A stretch of 64,000 nucleotides of DNA, from the NCBI GenBank assembly GCA_022793895.1, contig JAAWDS010000039.1, positions 1 through 64,000 on the forward strand. Direction: 5' to 3'. Of this stretch, positions 53,147-62,320 are shown in pieces (position 1 is the first letter of the stretch; every line of letters starts with the position of its first letter). A model generated the notes under the pieces. The model made no database searches. It saw only the letters and a list, made by a program, of their open reading frames with translations, and was not told the origin of the DNA. Position numbers and translations under genes: made by a program. Source of the stretch: Provencibacterium sp. Lineage in GTDB: Bacteria; Bacillota; Clostridia; Oscillospirales; Ruminococcaceae.

Positions 53147-53246
53147 AAGGGGGAACCATTTTCTCAGGTTTCCGCAGGGCGGGAATTGATTCTGAAACTT
53201 CGGTATTCCAAAAAACTAACCAGACGGATAGGAGGTATCCCATTTT

Positions 53247-54212
53247 ATGCAATCGGTTCAGGACCGCCTTGTGAACAAACGTCCCCCTGCAGCCGGAAAA
53301 AAGGGATGGCGCCAAACGCTCGCAAAGGATTTCCACCGCAACAAGTATATCTATCTCATGCTTCTGCCGGTGGTCGCCTATTTCCTCATCTTCCACTATC
53401 AACCGATGTATGGCGCCACCATTGCCTTTAAGGATTTCCTGCCCAACAAAGGGATCATGGGCAGCCCCTGGGTAGGGCTCAAGCACTTCAAGAGCTTTTT
53501 CCTCTCGCCGAGCGCCTTTCAGGTCATCCGCAACACCATTGTGATCAACCTCTTTGATCTCCTCTTCGGCTTTCCTGCGCCCATCCTACTGGCGCTGCTG
53601 CTCAATGAGATAAACGCGAGCTGGTTTAAGCGCTCGGTGCAGACCGTTACTTACATGCCCCATTTTATCTCGCTGGTGGTCATCTGCGGCATCCTGCGCG
53701 ATTTTACCAGCATGAACGGGCTGTTCAACTCGCTGCGCGGCCTCTTTGGGCTGGATCCGGTGCTTTTCTTGAGCGAATCAAGCTGGTTCCGCCCCCTCTA
53801 TATCGGATCGGATATCTGGCAGGGGGTCGGCTGGGGATCCATCATCTATATCGCGGCGCTCGCCGGGGTGGATCAAGAGCTCTATGAAGCCGCCAAAATC
53901 GACGGGGCCGGACGCTGGCGCAGGATGGTTTCCATCACCCTGCCGGGCATTGCGCCCACCATCATCCTGATGCTGATCATGCGCGTCGGCCGGATGATGA
54001 GCCTGGGCAGCGAGAAGGTCCTGCTGCTCTACAGCCCGGTCATCTATGAAACCGCCGACGTCATCTCCACCTTTACCTACCGCAAAGGGCTTTTAGAGAG
54101 CAACTATAGCTATAGCGCCGCCGTCGGCCTGTTCAATTCGCTCATCAACTTCATCCTTCTGCTGACGGTCAACAAGATTAGCAAGAAGGTTTCGGAAACC
54201 AGCTTATGGTAG
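53247..54212 (+). CDS. ABC sugar importer permease, LplB family
   Basis: The 321-aa permease has six membrane helices and the EAA loop EAAKIDGAGRWRRMVSITLPGIAP that contacts the ATPase. The N-terminal YIYLMLLPVVAYFLIFHYQPMYGATIAFKDF is typical of LplB/YtcP-linked permeases. AGGAGGT lies upstream of the ATG. It pairs with the permease 13 bp downstream. Confidence 0.92.
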   Translation: MQSVQDRLVNKRPPAAGKKGWRQTLAKDFHRNKYIYLMLLPVVAYFLIFHYQPMYGATIAFKDFLPNKGIMGSPWVGLKHFKSFFLSPSAFQVIRNTIVINLFDLLFGFPAPILLALLLNEINASWFKRSVQTVTYMPHFISLVVICGILRDFTSMNGLFNSLRGLFGLDPVLFLSESSWFRPLYIGSDIWQGVGWGSIIYIAALAGVDQELYEAAKIDGAGRWRRMVSITLPGIAPTIILMLIMRVGRMMSLGSEKVLLLYSPVIYETADVISTFTYRKGLLESNYSYSAAVGLFNSLINFILLLTVNKISKKVSETSLW

Positions 54213-54225
54213 GAGGTGGCGGCTG

Positions 54226-55098
54226 ATGAAAATTAAAAAGACCGCGGCCGAAAAGGCGTTTGACATTGCCAACGCCCTTTTTATGACGCTGCTCATGATT
54301 ATCATGCTCTACCCGCTCTGGTTTGTCGCCGTCGCTTCCGTCAGCAACCCCAACCAATTTATTCAGCACAAGGGGATCCTGCTGCTGCCCACCGGCCTCT
54401 CCGGGGCCGCCTATAAGGCGATTCTCGACTACAAAATGCTGTTTATCAGCTATGGGAACACCATCGGCTATGTGCTCATCGGCACCACCCTCAACCTGTT
54501 CATGACGATGCTGGGAGCCTATGGGCTCTCCCGCCGGAACGTGCTGCTGCGCGATCCCATCATGATGCTCGTCACCTTTACCATGTTCTTCAACGGCGGG
54601 CTTATCCCCAACTATCTGCTCGTCAAATCGCTGGGGATTTACAACACCCGCGCCGCGCTCATCCTCCCGGGGGCCATCAGCGTGATGAACCTCATCATCA
54701 TGCGCTCCTCCTTCCAGGCGGTGCCCGAAACGCTGGAGGAATCCGCCCGGATAGACGGCGCAAACGACTTTACCATCCTCTGGAAGGTGATCCTGCCCTT
54801 GTGCAAGCCGGTCATGGCCGTTATGGTGCTCTACTATGGTGTCAGCCACTGGAACGCCTGGTTCAACGCCATGATCTACCTGCGCAACCGCGAGCTCTAT
54901 CCGTTGCAGCTGATTCTGCGCGAAATTCTGATCTCCAACAGCACCGAATCGCTCGCGCTGGGCAACGACAGCGAGCAGATCGCCGAAACGATTAAATACG
55001 CCACCATCATGGTAGCGACCGTCCCGATCCTGTGCGTCTATCCTTTTTTGCAGAAATATTTTGTCAAGGGCGTCATGGTGGGCGCTATCAAAGGTTGA
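54226..55098 (+). CDS. ABC sugar importer permease, LplC/YtcP family
   Basis: The 290-aa permease has six helices and the EAA loop EESARIDGANDFTILWKVILPLCKP. GGAGGTGG lies before the ATG, 13 bp after the first permease. Together with the binding lipoprotein it should import an oligosaccharide; the substrate is unknown. A 722-aa enzyme gene follows after 54 bp. Confidence 0.92.
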   Translation: MKIKKTAAEKAFDIANALFMTLLMIIMLYPLWFVAVASVSNPNQFIQHKGILLLPTGLSGAAYKAILDYKMLFISYGNTIGYVLIGTTLNLFMTMLGAYGLSRRNVLLRDPIMMLVTFTMFFNGGLIPNYLLVKSLGIYNTRAALILPGAISVMNLIIMRSSFQAVPETLEESARIDGANDFTILWKVILPLCKPVMAVMVLYYGVSHWNAWFNAMIYLRNRELYPLQLILREILISNSTESLALGNDSEQIAETIKYATIMVATVPILCVYPFLQKYFVKGVMVGAIKG

Positions 55099-55152
55099 AG
55101 GGACTTACGCCGCCCGCCGGATCGGATTTTTTAGAAAGGATCTTGAATCGTT

Positions 55153-57321
55153 ATGCAAACGCCATCTTCAAAGGAATATGCCGATCTCCTGGTCCCCTGG
55201 ATTCAAAATGCGCAGCAGTATCTCTATACCTGCCCGGACCGGCCCGATCTCTGCTGCTATGGCACCGGCTACAACACCTGGGGGGTGCAGACCAACCAGA
55301 AGGCGCTTTCCGCCTTCATTGCCGCCTGCCTGGATCCCAGCGCCGCGTTCAGCCCGGAGCTTCCCCGCGAAAAGGTGCGCAGCCAGGCGCTTTCCATGCT
55401 GCGCTATAGCCTACAAACTCACATCGAGGGGGACTATACCTGCACCGACGGGAACCAATGGGGCCACACCTGGATCAGCGTCCTGGGCGTGGAGCGGATG
55501 ATGGCCGCGGTGGACGCCTTTATCCCTTACATGGAGCCGGAGGATCTGGCGCTATTGCGCCGCGTGCTCCTCTCGGAAGCGGATTGGCTGCTGGAGGAAT
55601 ACCCCATTGAAGCCGGGCTTCTCGCTTCAAGCCGCAAAAACAAACCGGAAAGCAATATCTGGAACGGGGCGCTGCTTGCCCGGACCGCCGCCATGTATCC
55701 CGACGCCCCCAATGCCGGGCGTTACCGGGAAAAGGCCGTCCGGTTCTTCCTAAACGGCATCTCGACCGAGGCGGATGAAAAAAGCGGCCAGGTCTATGAA
55801 GGCGTGCGGGTAGGCGACGCATGGGTAGGGGCCAACTACTTCGACGATCTGGGCTGCGATCACCACGGTTACTTGAATGTCGGCTATATGGTGATCTGCC
55901 TCTCAAACATCGCCATGCTGCACTTTTTCTACAAGCGCCGGGGGGAGAAAGCGCCGCAAGCGCTCTACCACCGCGCAAAGCAGATCTGGCAGCTCGTGCG
56001 TTCGCTGACCTATGAGGATGGGCGGCTGCTGCGCATCGGCGGCGACTCGCGGGCGCGCTACTGCTACTGCCAGGACTATGCCCTCCCCGCCTGGCTGCTG
56101 GCCGAGGACGCCTTTGGAGAGGACTGCTCGATGCTGGAAAACGGCTGGCTGGAGATTCTCCGCCAGGAAACCCGCTACAACGCGGACGGTTCGTTCCTCT
56201 CGGCGCGCTGCGGCCACATGCGCGAAACCACCCCGCTCTACTATACCCGGCTGGAATCCGACCGCGCCAATGTGCTGGCGCTCGCCGCGCTCTGGCGCAG
56301 GGAGCTGAACGCGCAGGGCAGCGCGCCGGCAGAGCGGATTACCCAGTGGCACGGCGCTTATCACGGGGCCTGCTTCGTCAAAGGGGGGCGGCGCGCCGCA
56401 TCCTTCGTTTGGCGCAGCGCCGAGCCCGCACAGGGGCTTTGCCTACCCGCCGGCGACAGCTCGTTTGCCGAGTGGCGGCAGAACCTGACCGGTTCGCTCC
56501 GGGGCTTAGGCGGCATCCAGCGCGAAGAGGTGCTCTCGCACGAGGAAGCGCTCTTCCCCGGCGGATTCCTCACCTGGGGAAAAACCCGCTGCGTCAGCAC
56601 CAACTTTATTGCCGAGGGGCAGGCGAACGACTACCAGGCAGTGAAAACCATCGCCTTCGCCGCGCTGCCGGACGACGCCACCATTCTCTGCGTGCAGAGC
56701 GCCGCCGCTGAAAACCGGACGGTGATCCGCTCGGTCAAGGGGCTGCTGCTCAACATCCCCAACGATATCTTTAACGGGCATGTCCGCCGCTACCAGCACG
56801 AAAACGGCGAGGCCCTCCTGCATGGATCGGATCGCGGCTGCGCGGGAAAACTCTCCGCCGGACGCTGGCTCTGCGCCGATCAAACGCTCGGCGCCGCCGT
56901 TCCCGCAGGGGAGAGCCTACAGCTTCTCCGTCCGGGCCGCCGCCAGATCCCGCTTATCAACCAGGGGCGCGATACCCGCGACGACAACGGCACCCTCTAT
57001 TGCGACGAGCTGCTCTCCTTCCACCAGGAGGGAAACCGCTGGTACGATCGGGGCGAACCCATCTATACCACCGCCTTCGCCTGCGCCGTCGGGACGGCCG
57101 ATGAAATCCGCACCCTCTGCGAAGGGCTGGAAACCCCCGTACTCCCGGAGGGTATCCGGGGAATCGCCGCCCGCGGGCGGGACGGCCGGAAATATCTGCT
57201 CATCTGCAACCTCTCCGGCGGGGATCGCTCCTGCGAAATGAACGGCTGGCGCACCGTTACCGGAAGGTCCTTTACCGGACTGCATCCCGGCGAAGCGGCG
57301 CTTCTTCAGGCGGACGAGTAG
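55153..57321 (+). CDS. Large cytoplasmic enzyme, possibly a carbohydrate lyase or hydrolase (family not recognised)
   Basis: The 722-aa protein has no signal peptide and no membrane helix. The first 400 residues look like an alpha-helical toroid with aromatic-rich motifs: CYGTGYNTWGVQ (35-46), NQWGHTWISVLGVERMM (101-117), ESNIWNGALLARTAAMY, and NYFDDLGCDHHGYLNVGYM (228-246) with a His pair and Tyr. The last 300 residues are beta-rich, as in two-domain polysaccharide lyases and heparinase II/III-like enzymes. I cannot match it to a named family. It follows the sugar importer genes by 54 bp, so it probably acts on the imported oligosaccharide. AAAGGA precedes the ATG. Confidence 0.72.
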   Translation: MQTPSSKEYADLLVPWIQNAQQYLYTCPDRPDLCCYGTGYNTWGVQTNQKALSAFIAACLDPSAAFSPELPREKVRSQALSMLRYSLQTHIEGDYTCTDGNQWGHTWISVLGVERMMAAVDAFIPYMEPEDLALLRRVLLSEADWLLEEYPIEAGLLASSRKNKPESNIWNGALLARTAAMYPDAPNAGRYREKAVRFFLNGISTEADEKSGQVYEGVRVGDAWVGANYFDDLGCDHHGYLNVGYMVICLSNIAMLHFFYKRRGEKAPQALYHRAKQIWQLVRSLTYEDGRLLRIGGDSRARYCYCQDYALPAWLLAEDAFGEDCSMLENGWLEILRQETRYNADGSFLSARCGHMRETTPLYYTRLESDRANVLALAALWRRELNAQGSAPAERITQWHGAYHGACFVKGGRRAASFVWRSAEPAQGLCLPAGDSSFAEWRQNLTGSLRGLGGIQREEVLSHEEALFPGGFLTWGKTRCVSTNFIAEGQANDYQAVKTIAFAALPDDATILCVQSAAAENRTVIRSVKGLLLNIPNDIFNGHVRRYQHENGEALLHGSDRGCAGKLSAGRWLCADQTLGAAVPAGESLQLLRPGRRQIPLINQGRDTRDDNGTLYCDELLSFHQEGNRWYDRGEPIYTTAFACAVGTADEIRTLCEGLETPVLPEGIRGIAARGRDGRKYLLICNLSGGDRSCEMNGWRTVTGRSFTGLHPGEAALLQADE

Positions 57322-57381
57322 CGCTTTCATAACGCTTTGTCGAACGGGCCGCCGCAAAATACGCATCCAGCCAATAAAAAA

Positions 57382-57418
57382 GAGGCGCTGCAACATACGA
57401 AGCATGTTGCAGCGCCTC
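57382..57418 (-). terminator. Hairpin after the 722-aa enzyme gene
   Basis: A 15-bp perfect stem GAGGCGCTGCAACAT and its complement around 7 nt. The T6 run lies on the minus strand; the plus side has only CCTTC. It may still slow plus-strand transcription. It belongs to the shared-apex family. Confidence 0.65.
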
Positions 57419-57519
57419 CTTCACAGTATCACACGCCGGGGGGGCTTCCAGCTCCCGGAGAAACGCTTCCCTGATTTCTGCAAGAGAATGGAGCTTCATC
57501 CGTCAGCGGGAAGCTCCAT

Positions 57520-57548
57520 TTGCAATTCCCGGCCCGATGCGTTAAAAT
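57520..57548 (+). promoter_or_regulatory. Sigma-A promoter of ogt-tag
   Basis: TTGCAA (57520-57525), 17-bp spacer, TAAAAT (57543-57548). A hairpin AATGGAGCTT/AAGCTCCATT (57488-57520) ends exactly at the -35 box. Confidence 0.75.
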
Positions 57549-57611
57549 AACGATAGAATCCCCCGGAGAAGCGGGGCCGCGCCGCTAAACCCATAAAAGG
57601 GAGGCCGTTTT

Positions 57612-58151
57612 ATGTACTATTTCACCCAATACGATTCCCCAATTGGCCGCCTTACGCTGGGCTGCAAGGAGCAAAAGCTGGTAGGGTTATGGATAGAAGG
57701 CCAGAAATATTTTGGCAGTACCGTTCCGGAAGAAAGGATCCCTGGGGACGGTCTGCCGGTCTTTCGCCAGACGAAGGAATGGCTAGACCGCTACTTTGCC
57801 GGAGAGAAGCCCAGTCCCTTCGAGCTGCCCTTAGCTCCCGCCGGCGGGCAATTCCGTCAGGAGGTTTGGGAGATCCTGTGCGGCATCCCCTACGGGGAGG
57901 TCATGACCTATGGGGCCATCGCCCAAAGGATTGCAAAGCGGCAAAACAGAAAAACGATGTCCGGCCAAGCGGTGGGCGGGGCGGTGGGCCATAACCCCAT
58001 TTCCATCATCATCCCCTGCCACCGGGTCGTAGGCGCACGCGGAAACCTGACCGGCTATGCCGGGGGAGTTGCTAAAAAACGCTGGCTGCTGGCGCATGAG
58101 GGCCTAGACGCAAACCGCTTTTTTATCCCCAAAAGGGGGACGGCGCTCTAG
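57612..58151 (+). CDS. ogt: Methylated-DNA--[protein]-cysteine S-methyltransferase
   Basis: The 179-aa suicide enzyme removes O6-methyl groups from guanine. The active-site motif IIPCHRVVGARGNLTGYAGG, the DNA-binding region PYGEVMTYGAIAQRI and the N-terminal fold are all present. AAGGGAGG precedes the ATG. It lies 53 bp before tag, so the two alkylation-repair genes form a unit under one promoter. Confidence 0.95.
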   Translation: MYYFTQYDSPIGRLTLGCKEQKLVGLWIEGQKYFGSTVPEERIPGDGLPVFRQTKEWLDRYFAGEKPSPFELPLAPAGGQFRQEVWEILCGIPYGEVMTYGAIAQRIAKRQNRKTMSGQAVGGAVGHNPISIIIPCHRVVGARGNLTGYAGGVAKKRWLLAHEGLDANRFFIPKRGTAL

Positions 58152-58204
58152 GCTCCGCCGAAGGGCGGAAGCCCGCCGGATTTACAGAAAGGGAGGCGGT
58201 TCCA

Positions 58205-58834
58205 ATGGAATGGGCCGACGGGAAAACCCGGTGCTGCTGGGCCAACCCGCAGAATCCAAAATACATCCAGTACCATGACGCCGAATGGGGCGTCCCGGTT
58301 TACGACGACCGCAAGCTCTTTGAAATGCTGATTCTGGAGTGCTTTCAGGCCGGGCTGTCCTGGGAATGCGTCTTAAACAAACGGGAGGCTTTCCTCCGGG
58401 CCTTCGATGGGTTTGAGCCGGAGAAGGTCTCCGCCTATGGGGAAGAAAAGCTGGCCGCTCTGCAAAAGGATCCCGGTATCATCCGCAACCGGTTGAAAAT
58501 CCGGGCGGCGGTGAACAATGCGCGGATCTTCCGGACGATCCAGCAGGAACACGGGAGTTTTTCAGCCTATCTCTGGGGCTGGACGGGGGGAAAGACCCTA
58601 GACGAAAAGGGGGCGGCCCATTCCCCGCTGTCCGACAGCATTGCGAAGGATCTGAAAAAGCGGGGGATGACCTTTGTAGGCACCACCATTATTTACGCCT
58701 ATTTGCAGGCGGTGGGGGTCGTTTATTCCCACGAAGCGGGATGCTTTTTGGAGCATACCGCAGAAGAGGTCCCGGCGGACGCGGCCGTTTCCGCGTCCGG
58801 GGAAGCGGCCGCGCAGCCCTCGCAGAACGCTTAA
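58205..58834 (+). CDS. tag: DNA-3-methyladenine glycosylase I
   Basis: The 209-aa base-excision enzyme removes 3-methyladenine. The start TRCCWANPQNPKYIQYHDAEWGVP supplies the N-terminal Zn ligands (Cys and His), and YSHEAGCFL supplies the C-terminal His and Cys. The Trp/Glu region LSWECVLNKREAFLRAFDGF lines the base pocket. The tail after residue 185 is an Ala/Glu-rich extension not needed for the fold. Confidence 0.95.
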   Translation: MEWADGKTRCCWANPQNPKYIQYHDAEWGVPVYDDRKLFEMLILECFQAGLSWECVLNKREAFLRAFDGFEPEKVSAYGEEKLAALQKDPGIIRNRLKIRAAVNNARIFRTIQQEHGSFSAYLWGWTGGKTLDEKGAAHSPLSDSIAKDLKKRGMTFVGTTIIYAYLQAVGVVYSHEAGCFLEHTAEEVPADAAVSASGEAAAQPSQNA

Positions 58835-58871
58835 CAAGGCTTTGTAATTCCATCTAAGGAGGTTCGCCGTT

Positions 58872-59402
58872 ATGACGCATACCAACGATTGGTTGACAAC
58901 AATCCAAACCCGCAGAAGCATCCGCCGTTTTAAACCGGATCCTGTCCCGCGGGAGATTCTCGAACAGATTGTCCGCGCCGGAACCTATGCCGCTACCGGT
59001 ATGAACCGGCAGTCGCCCATTATCCTTGCGGTAACAAACCGGGAGGTTCGGGGTCGCCTGTCGCGCTTAAATGCGGAAATCATGGGGGCTGAAAGCGATC
59101 CCTTTTACAGCGCGCCGGCCGTCCTCGTCGTGCTGGCCAAAAAACAGTGCGCACACCGGGTCTATGACGGCAGCCTCGTGATGGGGAACCTGATGCTCGC
59201 CGCCCACGCGCTGGGGATTGGAAGCTGCTGGATTCACCGGGCGAAGGAAGAATTTGAGCGGCCGGAGGGCCTGGAAATCCTCCGCTCACTGGGCATTGAA
59301 GGGGACTATGAGGGCATCGGGCATTGCGTGCTGGGCTATGTGGACGGGGACTATCCGGAAGCGCCGGCCCGAAAAGAAAATTGGGCCTATTTCATCGATT
59401 GA
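58872..59402 (+). CDS. Nitroreductase family protein
   Basis: The 176-aa FMN-dependent oxidoreductase has the family start QTRRSIRRFKPDPVP (FMN phosphate-binding Arg pair), AATGMNRQSPIILAVTN and the C-terminal GYVDGDYPEAPARKENW. It reduces nitro compounds or quinones with NAD(P)H. AAGGAGG lies before the ATG. It follows tag by 37 bp and ends before a convergent terminator; the link to alkylation repair is only positional. Confidence 0.92.
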   Translation: MTHTNDWLTTIQTRRSIRRFKPDPVPREILEQIVRAGTYAATGMNRQSPIILAVTNREVRGRLSRLNAEIMGAESDPFYSAPAVLVVLAKKQCAHRVYDGSLVMGNLMLAAHALGIGSCWIHRAKEEFERPEGLEILRSLGIEGDYEGIGHCVLGYVDGDYPEAPARKENWAYFID

Positions 59403-59463
59403 GTCCACCCCCTCTGTGAAGGAAGGGGGGCTGTCTGCAAAATACGTTTCCAATGCGCACGAA

Positions 59464-59508
59464 AAACAGAGGCTGGCAAAATACTTCGTATTTTGCCAGC
59501 CCCTGTTT
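59464..59508. terminator. Bidirectional terminator between the nitroreductase and blaR1-like genes
   Basis: AAACAG plus GGCTGGCAAAATAC pair with GTATTTTGCCAGCC plus CTGTTT. T-rich ends occur on both strands. It belongs to the shared-apex family. Confidence 0.8.
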
Positions 59509-59536
59509 CATTTTCGTTTGCAGACGGGCGGACCGA

Positions 59537-62320
59537 TCAAGCGTCCGCCTCGGTCAAAACAACCGGCTGCCCGTCGCAATACACCGATACCGGCGCGTCT
59601 CCCGGCAGGGAAAGCAGCAGATAACCGGCATCCCTCTTTTTAAACTTCACAATCTCTATCCGCCAGCCGCCGTCCTGCCGCACCGGGGAGTAACCGAAAT
59701 CCCAGGCAAAGCCGTTGTACCAGATATATTGGCGTCCGCCGGCACGGATGCGGTACCAGGTTTTAATCGAACAGTTCTCCATCCTGCGGGCCGCCTCATC
59801 CGGCAGCTCCTCCACCGTCAGGCGGACGGCGCCTTCCGGCTCCTTCTCTGCCTGTTCAAGTCCATCCTCCGGATCCTCTTCCTCTCCAAACAGCTCCGCC
59901 GCCTCCGCTTCGGTCATTTCGTCCACGCGCTGGATCCTTTCCTGTCCGTCCCGGACGATCCGGATATTCACCGTCCCCTTGGGATCGGTGTTCAGCGTAA
60001 CGAAGGAGCTATCCGGCCGGAGATCCAGCAGAACACCGACCCGCTGGCCCTGATAATAATAGGCGATCCCCTCCCGGAGAATCCCGTGGGCCCGGTATTC
60101 CTCATCACGCTGGGCATCCAGGTTTGCTTTTAGGGCTTGGGAGCCTGCCTCATCCCCCATAGCGTTCAACAGCACCGCCTGGAAGTTTGCCCTCCCATCC
60201 TGAACGGCCTTAGCCTTCCAGGATTCCAAAGCCTCCCTATCCATATAACCGGTCAGAATGGAGAAGAAGGAAACCGAGGCGTCCGCATAGGTTTTTTCGG
60301 CCAAGAGCGAATATAGGGGACTGTCGGGAGCCAACTGCTGCAAGCCGAGCGAGAAAAGGGCTATCTTCCCTTCCTGATAGCTCCGGACCAGATAGGCTTC
60401 CTGCTCCGGTTCATCCAACTGGGCAAAAACCGCGGCAAATTGCGGGAGGCCGCCCTCCTGGTAATAGGATTCCGCCAGTTCGGAGGGGGAAGCGTTCCCA
60501 ATCTCCTGAATGCTCCTCACCAGAGGACGCACGAGCGGGAAGCGGGTTTCTTCCGTTTCCTCCCGCAGCCGCAATAGCAAGGTGGAGAGGGCGGCCAAGA
60601 CGTCCGCCTCCTCCAAGCGGCTCCTGCATTTCTCATGAAGCAGAACGGTCATCGTGCTGTCATCCGGCAGGGAGATTTCAACCGCGTCATAGGCCGCGGC
60701 GGATGCCTGTACATTCCAGCCCAGCTCGAAGAGATAGGGTGTCTGGAAATAACCCTCCTGGGTATAGCGAAATTCGGGCGCATCCTCCCCTCCCCCTTTT
60801 TCCGCTTGCTTCGGATAGGAGGCGTTATCATAGCAGCGGCTTTCCCCTACATCCAGAGCGAGGATGGGGAACGCCGTTTCCCCAGAAGCCGGGCCGCCGG
60901 GCTGCGGGAGATCGTAATCCCGCAGGGTGATGTTATAAAGATGGGCGTTTTTTGCGGCGCCAAACAGCCCCGGAAGCGTCGTACCGGGACCGGCGGTAAG
61001 CTCTTCGATCGCATAGCCGTTGCCGTTGTAGCTGCCGGTGAAGGGATGCTCCGGCGTCCCGATAGGAATCCACTCCGCCGAAAGCCGGATATCCGCCTGC
61101 TGCATGTAGTTCTTATCCAGTCCGTAATCTCCCGTACCAATCGCTCTCAGCTGGGCCTCGTCAAACACCAGGTAATAGGAGGTTCCTTTCAGCTCCAGCG
61201 TCTCCATGGCGGCTTCTTTGACGAAGCTGCCGGGACTCTCCGCCGGGACAGGCTCCGCCGCATAAGCGCCCAAAAAGATAAACCCGCCTACCAGCGCGGC
61301 GGTAAGCACCCCGGAGAGCCAAAGGCCCCCTTTGGTTATTTTCTGAAAGCTCATGATCGCACCCAGCCTTTCCTTCAATTGTTCTGCGCTCTCGTTGAGC
61401 GTTAGTGCCGGAGACGGTCCCCAGCAGCCGCTCCCCGCCCTCGCCGCATGGACCAGCATATCGCCATAGGCCCGCCTTCCTTCAGCATCCAGGCGCTGGG
61501 ACGCCGCTTCATCGCAGGCCAGCTCACAGGCGCGGGCGATCTCCCGGCTCATCCAATAGACTAACGGGTTGAACCAATGCAGGCAGAGGACAAGCTGCAC
61601 CAGCCATTTATAAAACATATCCCGCCGCCGGTAATGAAGAAGCTCATGCAAAACGATATACTGAAAATCGCTTTCCGGCAGGCAGACCGTCGGGAGCACA
61701 ATGCAGGGCCGGAAAAAGCCGGTCAACAGGGGCGTTGGAACCAATGGGCAGACGACAAGCTCCACCGGCCGTTTGACCCCCAGGCTTTCCCCTACCTGCG
61801 CGAGCTTATCCAGCAGCGCCGCCTCTGAAACCTCCGTGCCTCCGGCCCGGATGGAGCGGACAAACCCCCGGTAGAGCGCAATCTTGCGCGCCAGCAGAAT
61901 CAGCGCTACCCCCAGCCACACCCATCCGAGGCTTTGCAGCGGGTCCATCCCAGCCGTTTGTTCCGGCTCTCCGGCGCGTGCAAGTAGAGCCGCCGGTCCG
62001 GGTGCAGCCCCTTTGGGAACACCCCCCTCCTCTTCCAAGATGGGCCCGGCGGCAGACGGCGACGCGGAGACGAACGCCTCCCCGGCAGAAATGGGGAGGG
62101 AAGGAATTCCTGCCCTATCCAACTGCCCAAACAGCGCCCCCACCAGGCTGGACTCCAGTGTAAACGGCAGAAGCAGGCGGGCGATGACGGCCAGCCACAC
62201 CGCATATTGCCATCGTTTGCTGACCCGGCTTCGGAATAGAGGCTTACAGAGCAGGAGAGGCAGCATGAGAAGGGAACCGGAAAGCGACAGGGAAAGGACC
62301 ACCTTTAAAACGCTGTTCAT
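59537..62320 (-). CDS. BlaR1/MecR1-like M56 metalloprotease sensor with GLUG-like extracellular region
   Basis: The 927-aa protein has four membrane helices in the first 352 residues and a cytoplasmic M56 zinc protease with HELLH (225-229) and ELACDEAA. After helix 4 (about 333-352) comes a roughly 570-residue extracellular part. Instead of a penicillin-binding domain it has a GLUG-type motif (residues about 385-470: WIPIGTPEHPFTGSYNGNGYAIEEL, then LFGAAKNAHLYNITL), a long helical middle and a C-terminal region with VRLTVEELPDEAARRMEN. It overlaps blaI by 4 bp. In known systems the protease cleaves or inactivates BlaI after ligand binding; the ligand here is unlikely to be a beta-lactam. Confidence 0.88.
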   Translation of the reverse strand: MNSVLKVVLSLSLSGSLLMLPLLLCKPLFRSRVSKRWQYAVWLAVIARLLLPFTLESSLVGALFGQLDRAGIPSLPISAGEAFVSASPSAAGPILEEEGGVPKGAAPGPAALLARAGEPEQTAGMDPLQSLGWVWLGVALILLARKIALYRGFVRSIRAGGTEVSEAALLDKLAQVGESLGVKRPVELVVCPLVPTPLLTGFFRPCIVLPTVCLPESDFQYIVLHELLHYRRRDMFYKWLVQLVLCLHWFNPLVYWMSREIARACELACDEAASQRLDAEGRRAYGDMLVHAARAGSGCWGPSPALTLNESAEQLKERLGAIMSFQKITKGGLWLSGVLTAALVGGFIFLGAYAAEPVPAESPGSFVKEAAMETLELKGTSYYLVFDEAQLRAIGTGDYGLDKNYMQQADIRLSAEWIPIGTPEHPFTGSYNGNGYAIEELTAGPGTTLPGLFGAAKNAHLYNITLRDYDLPQPGGPASGETAFPILALDVGESRCYDNASYPKQAEKGGGEDAPEFRYTQEGYFQTPYLFELGWNVQASAAAYDAVEISLPDDSTMTVLLHEKCRSRLEEADVLAALSTLLLRLREETEETRFPLVRPLVRSIQEIGNASPSELAESYYQEGGLPQFAAVFAQLDEPEQEAYLVRSYQEGKIALFSLGLQQLAPDSPLYSLLAEKTYADASVSFFSILTGYMDREALESWKAKAVQDGRANFQAVLLNAMGDEAGSQALKANLDAQRDEEYRAHGILREGIAYYYQGQRVGVLLDLRPDSSFVTLNTDPKGTVNIRIVRDGQERIQRVDEMTEAEAAELFGEEEDPEDGLEQAEKEPEGAVRLTVEELPDEAARRMENCSIKTWYRIRAGGRQYIWYNGFAWDFGYSPVRQDGGWRIEIVKFKKRDAGYLLLSLPGDAPVSVYCDGQPVVLTEADA

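Noticed and set aside
57272..57499. 75-codon minus-strand frame after the 722-aa gene
   Set aside because: It runs straight through the perfect hairpin at 57382-57418 and overlaps the end of the enzyme gene; no ribosome-binding site.
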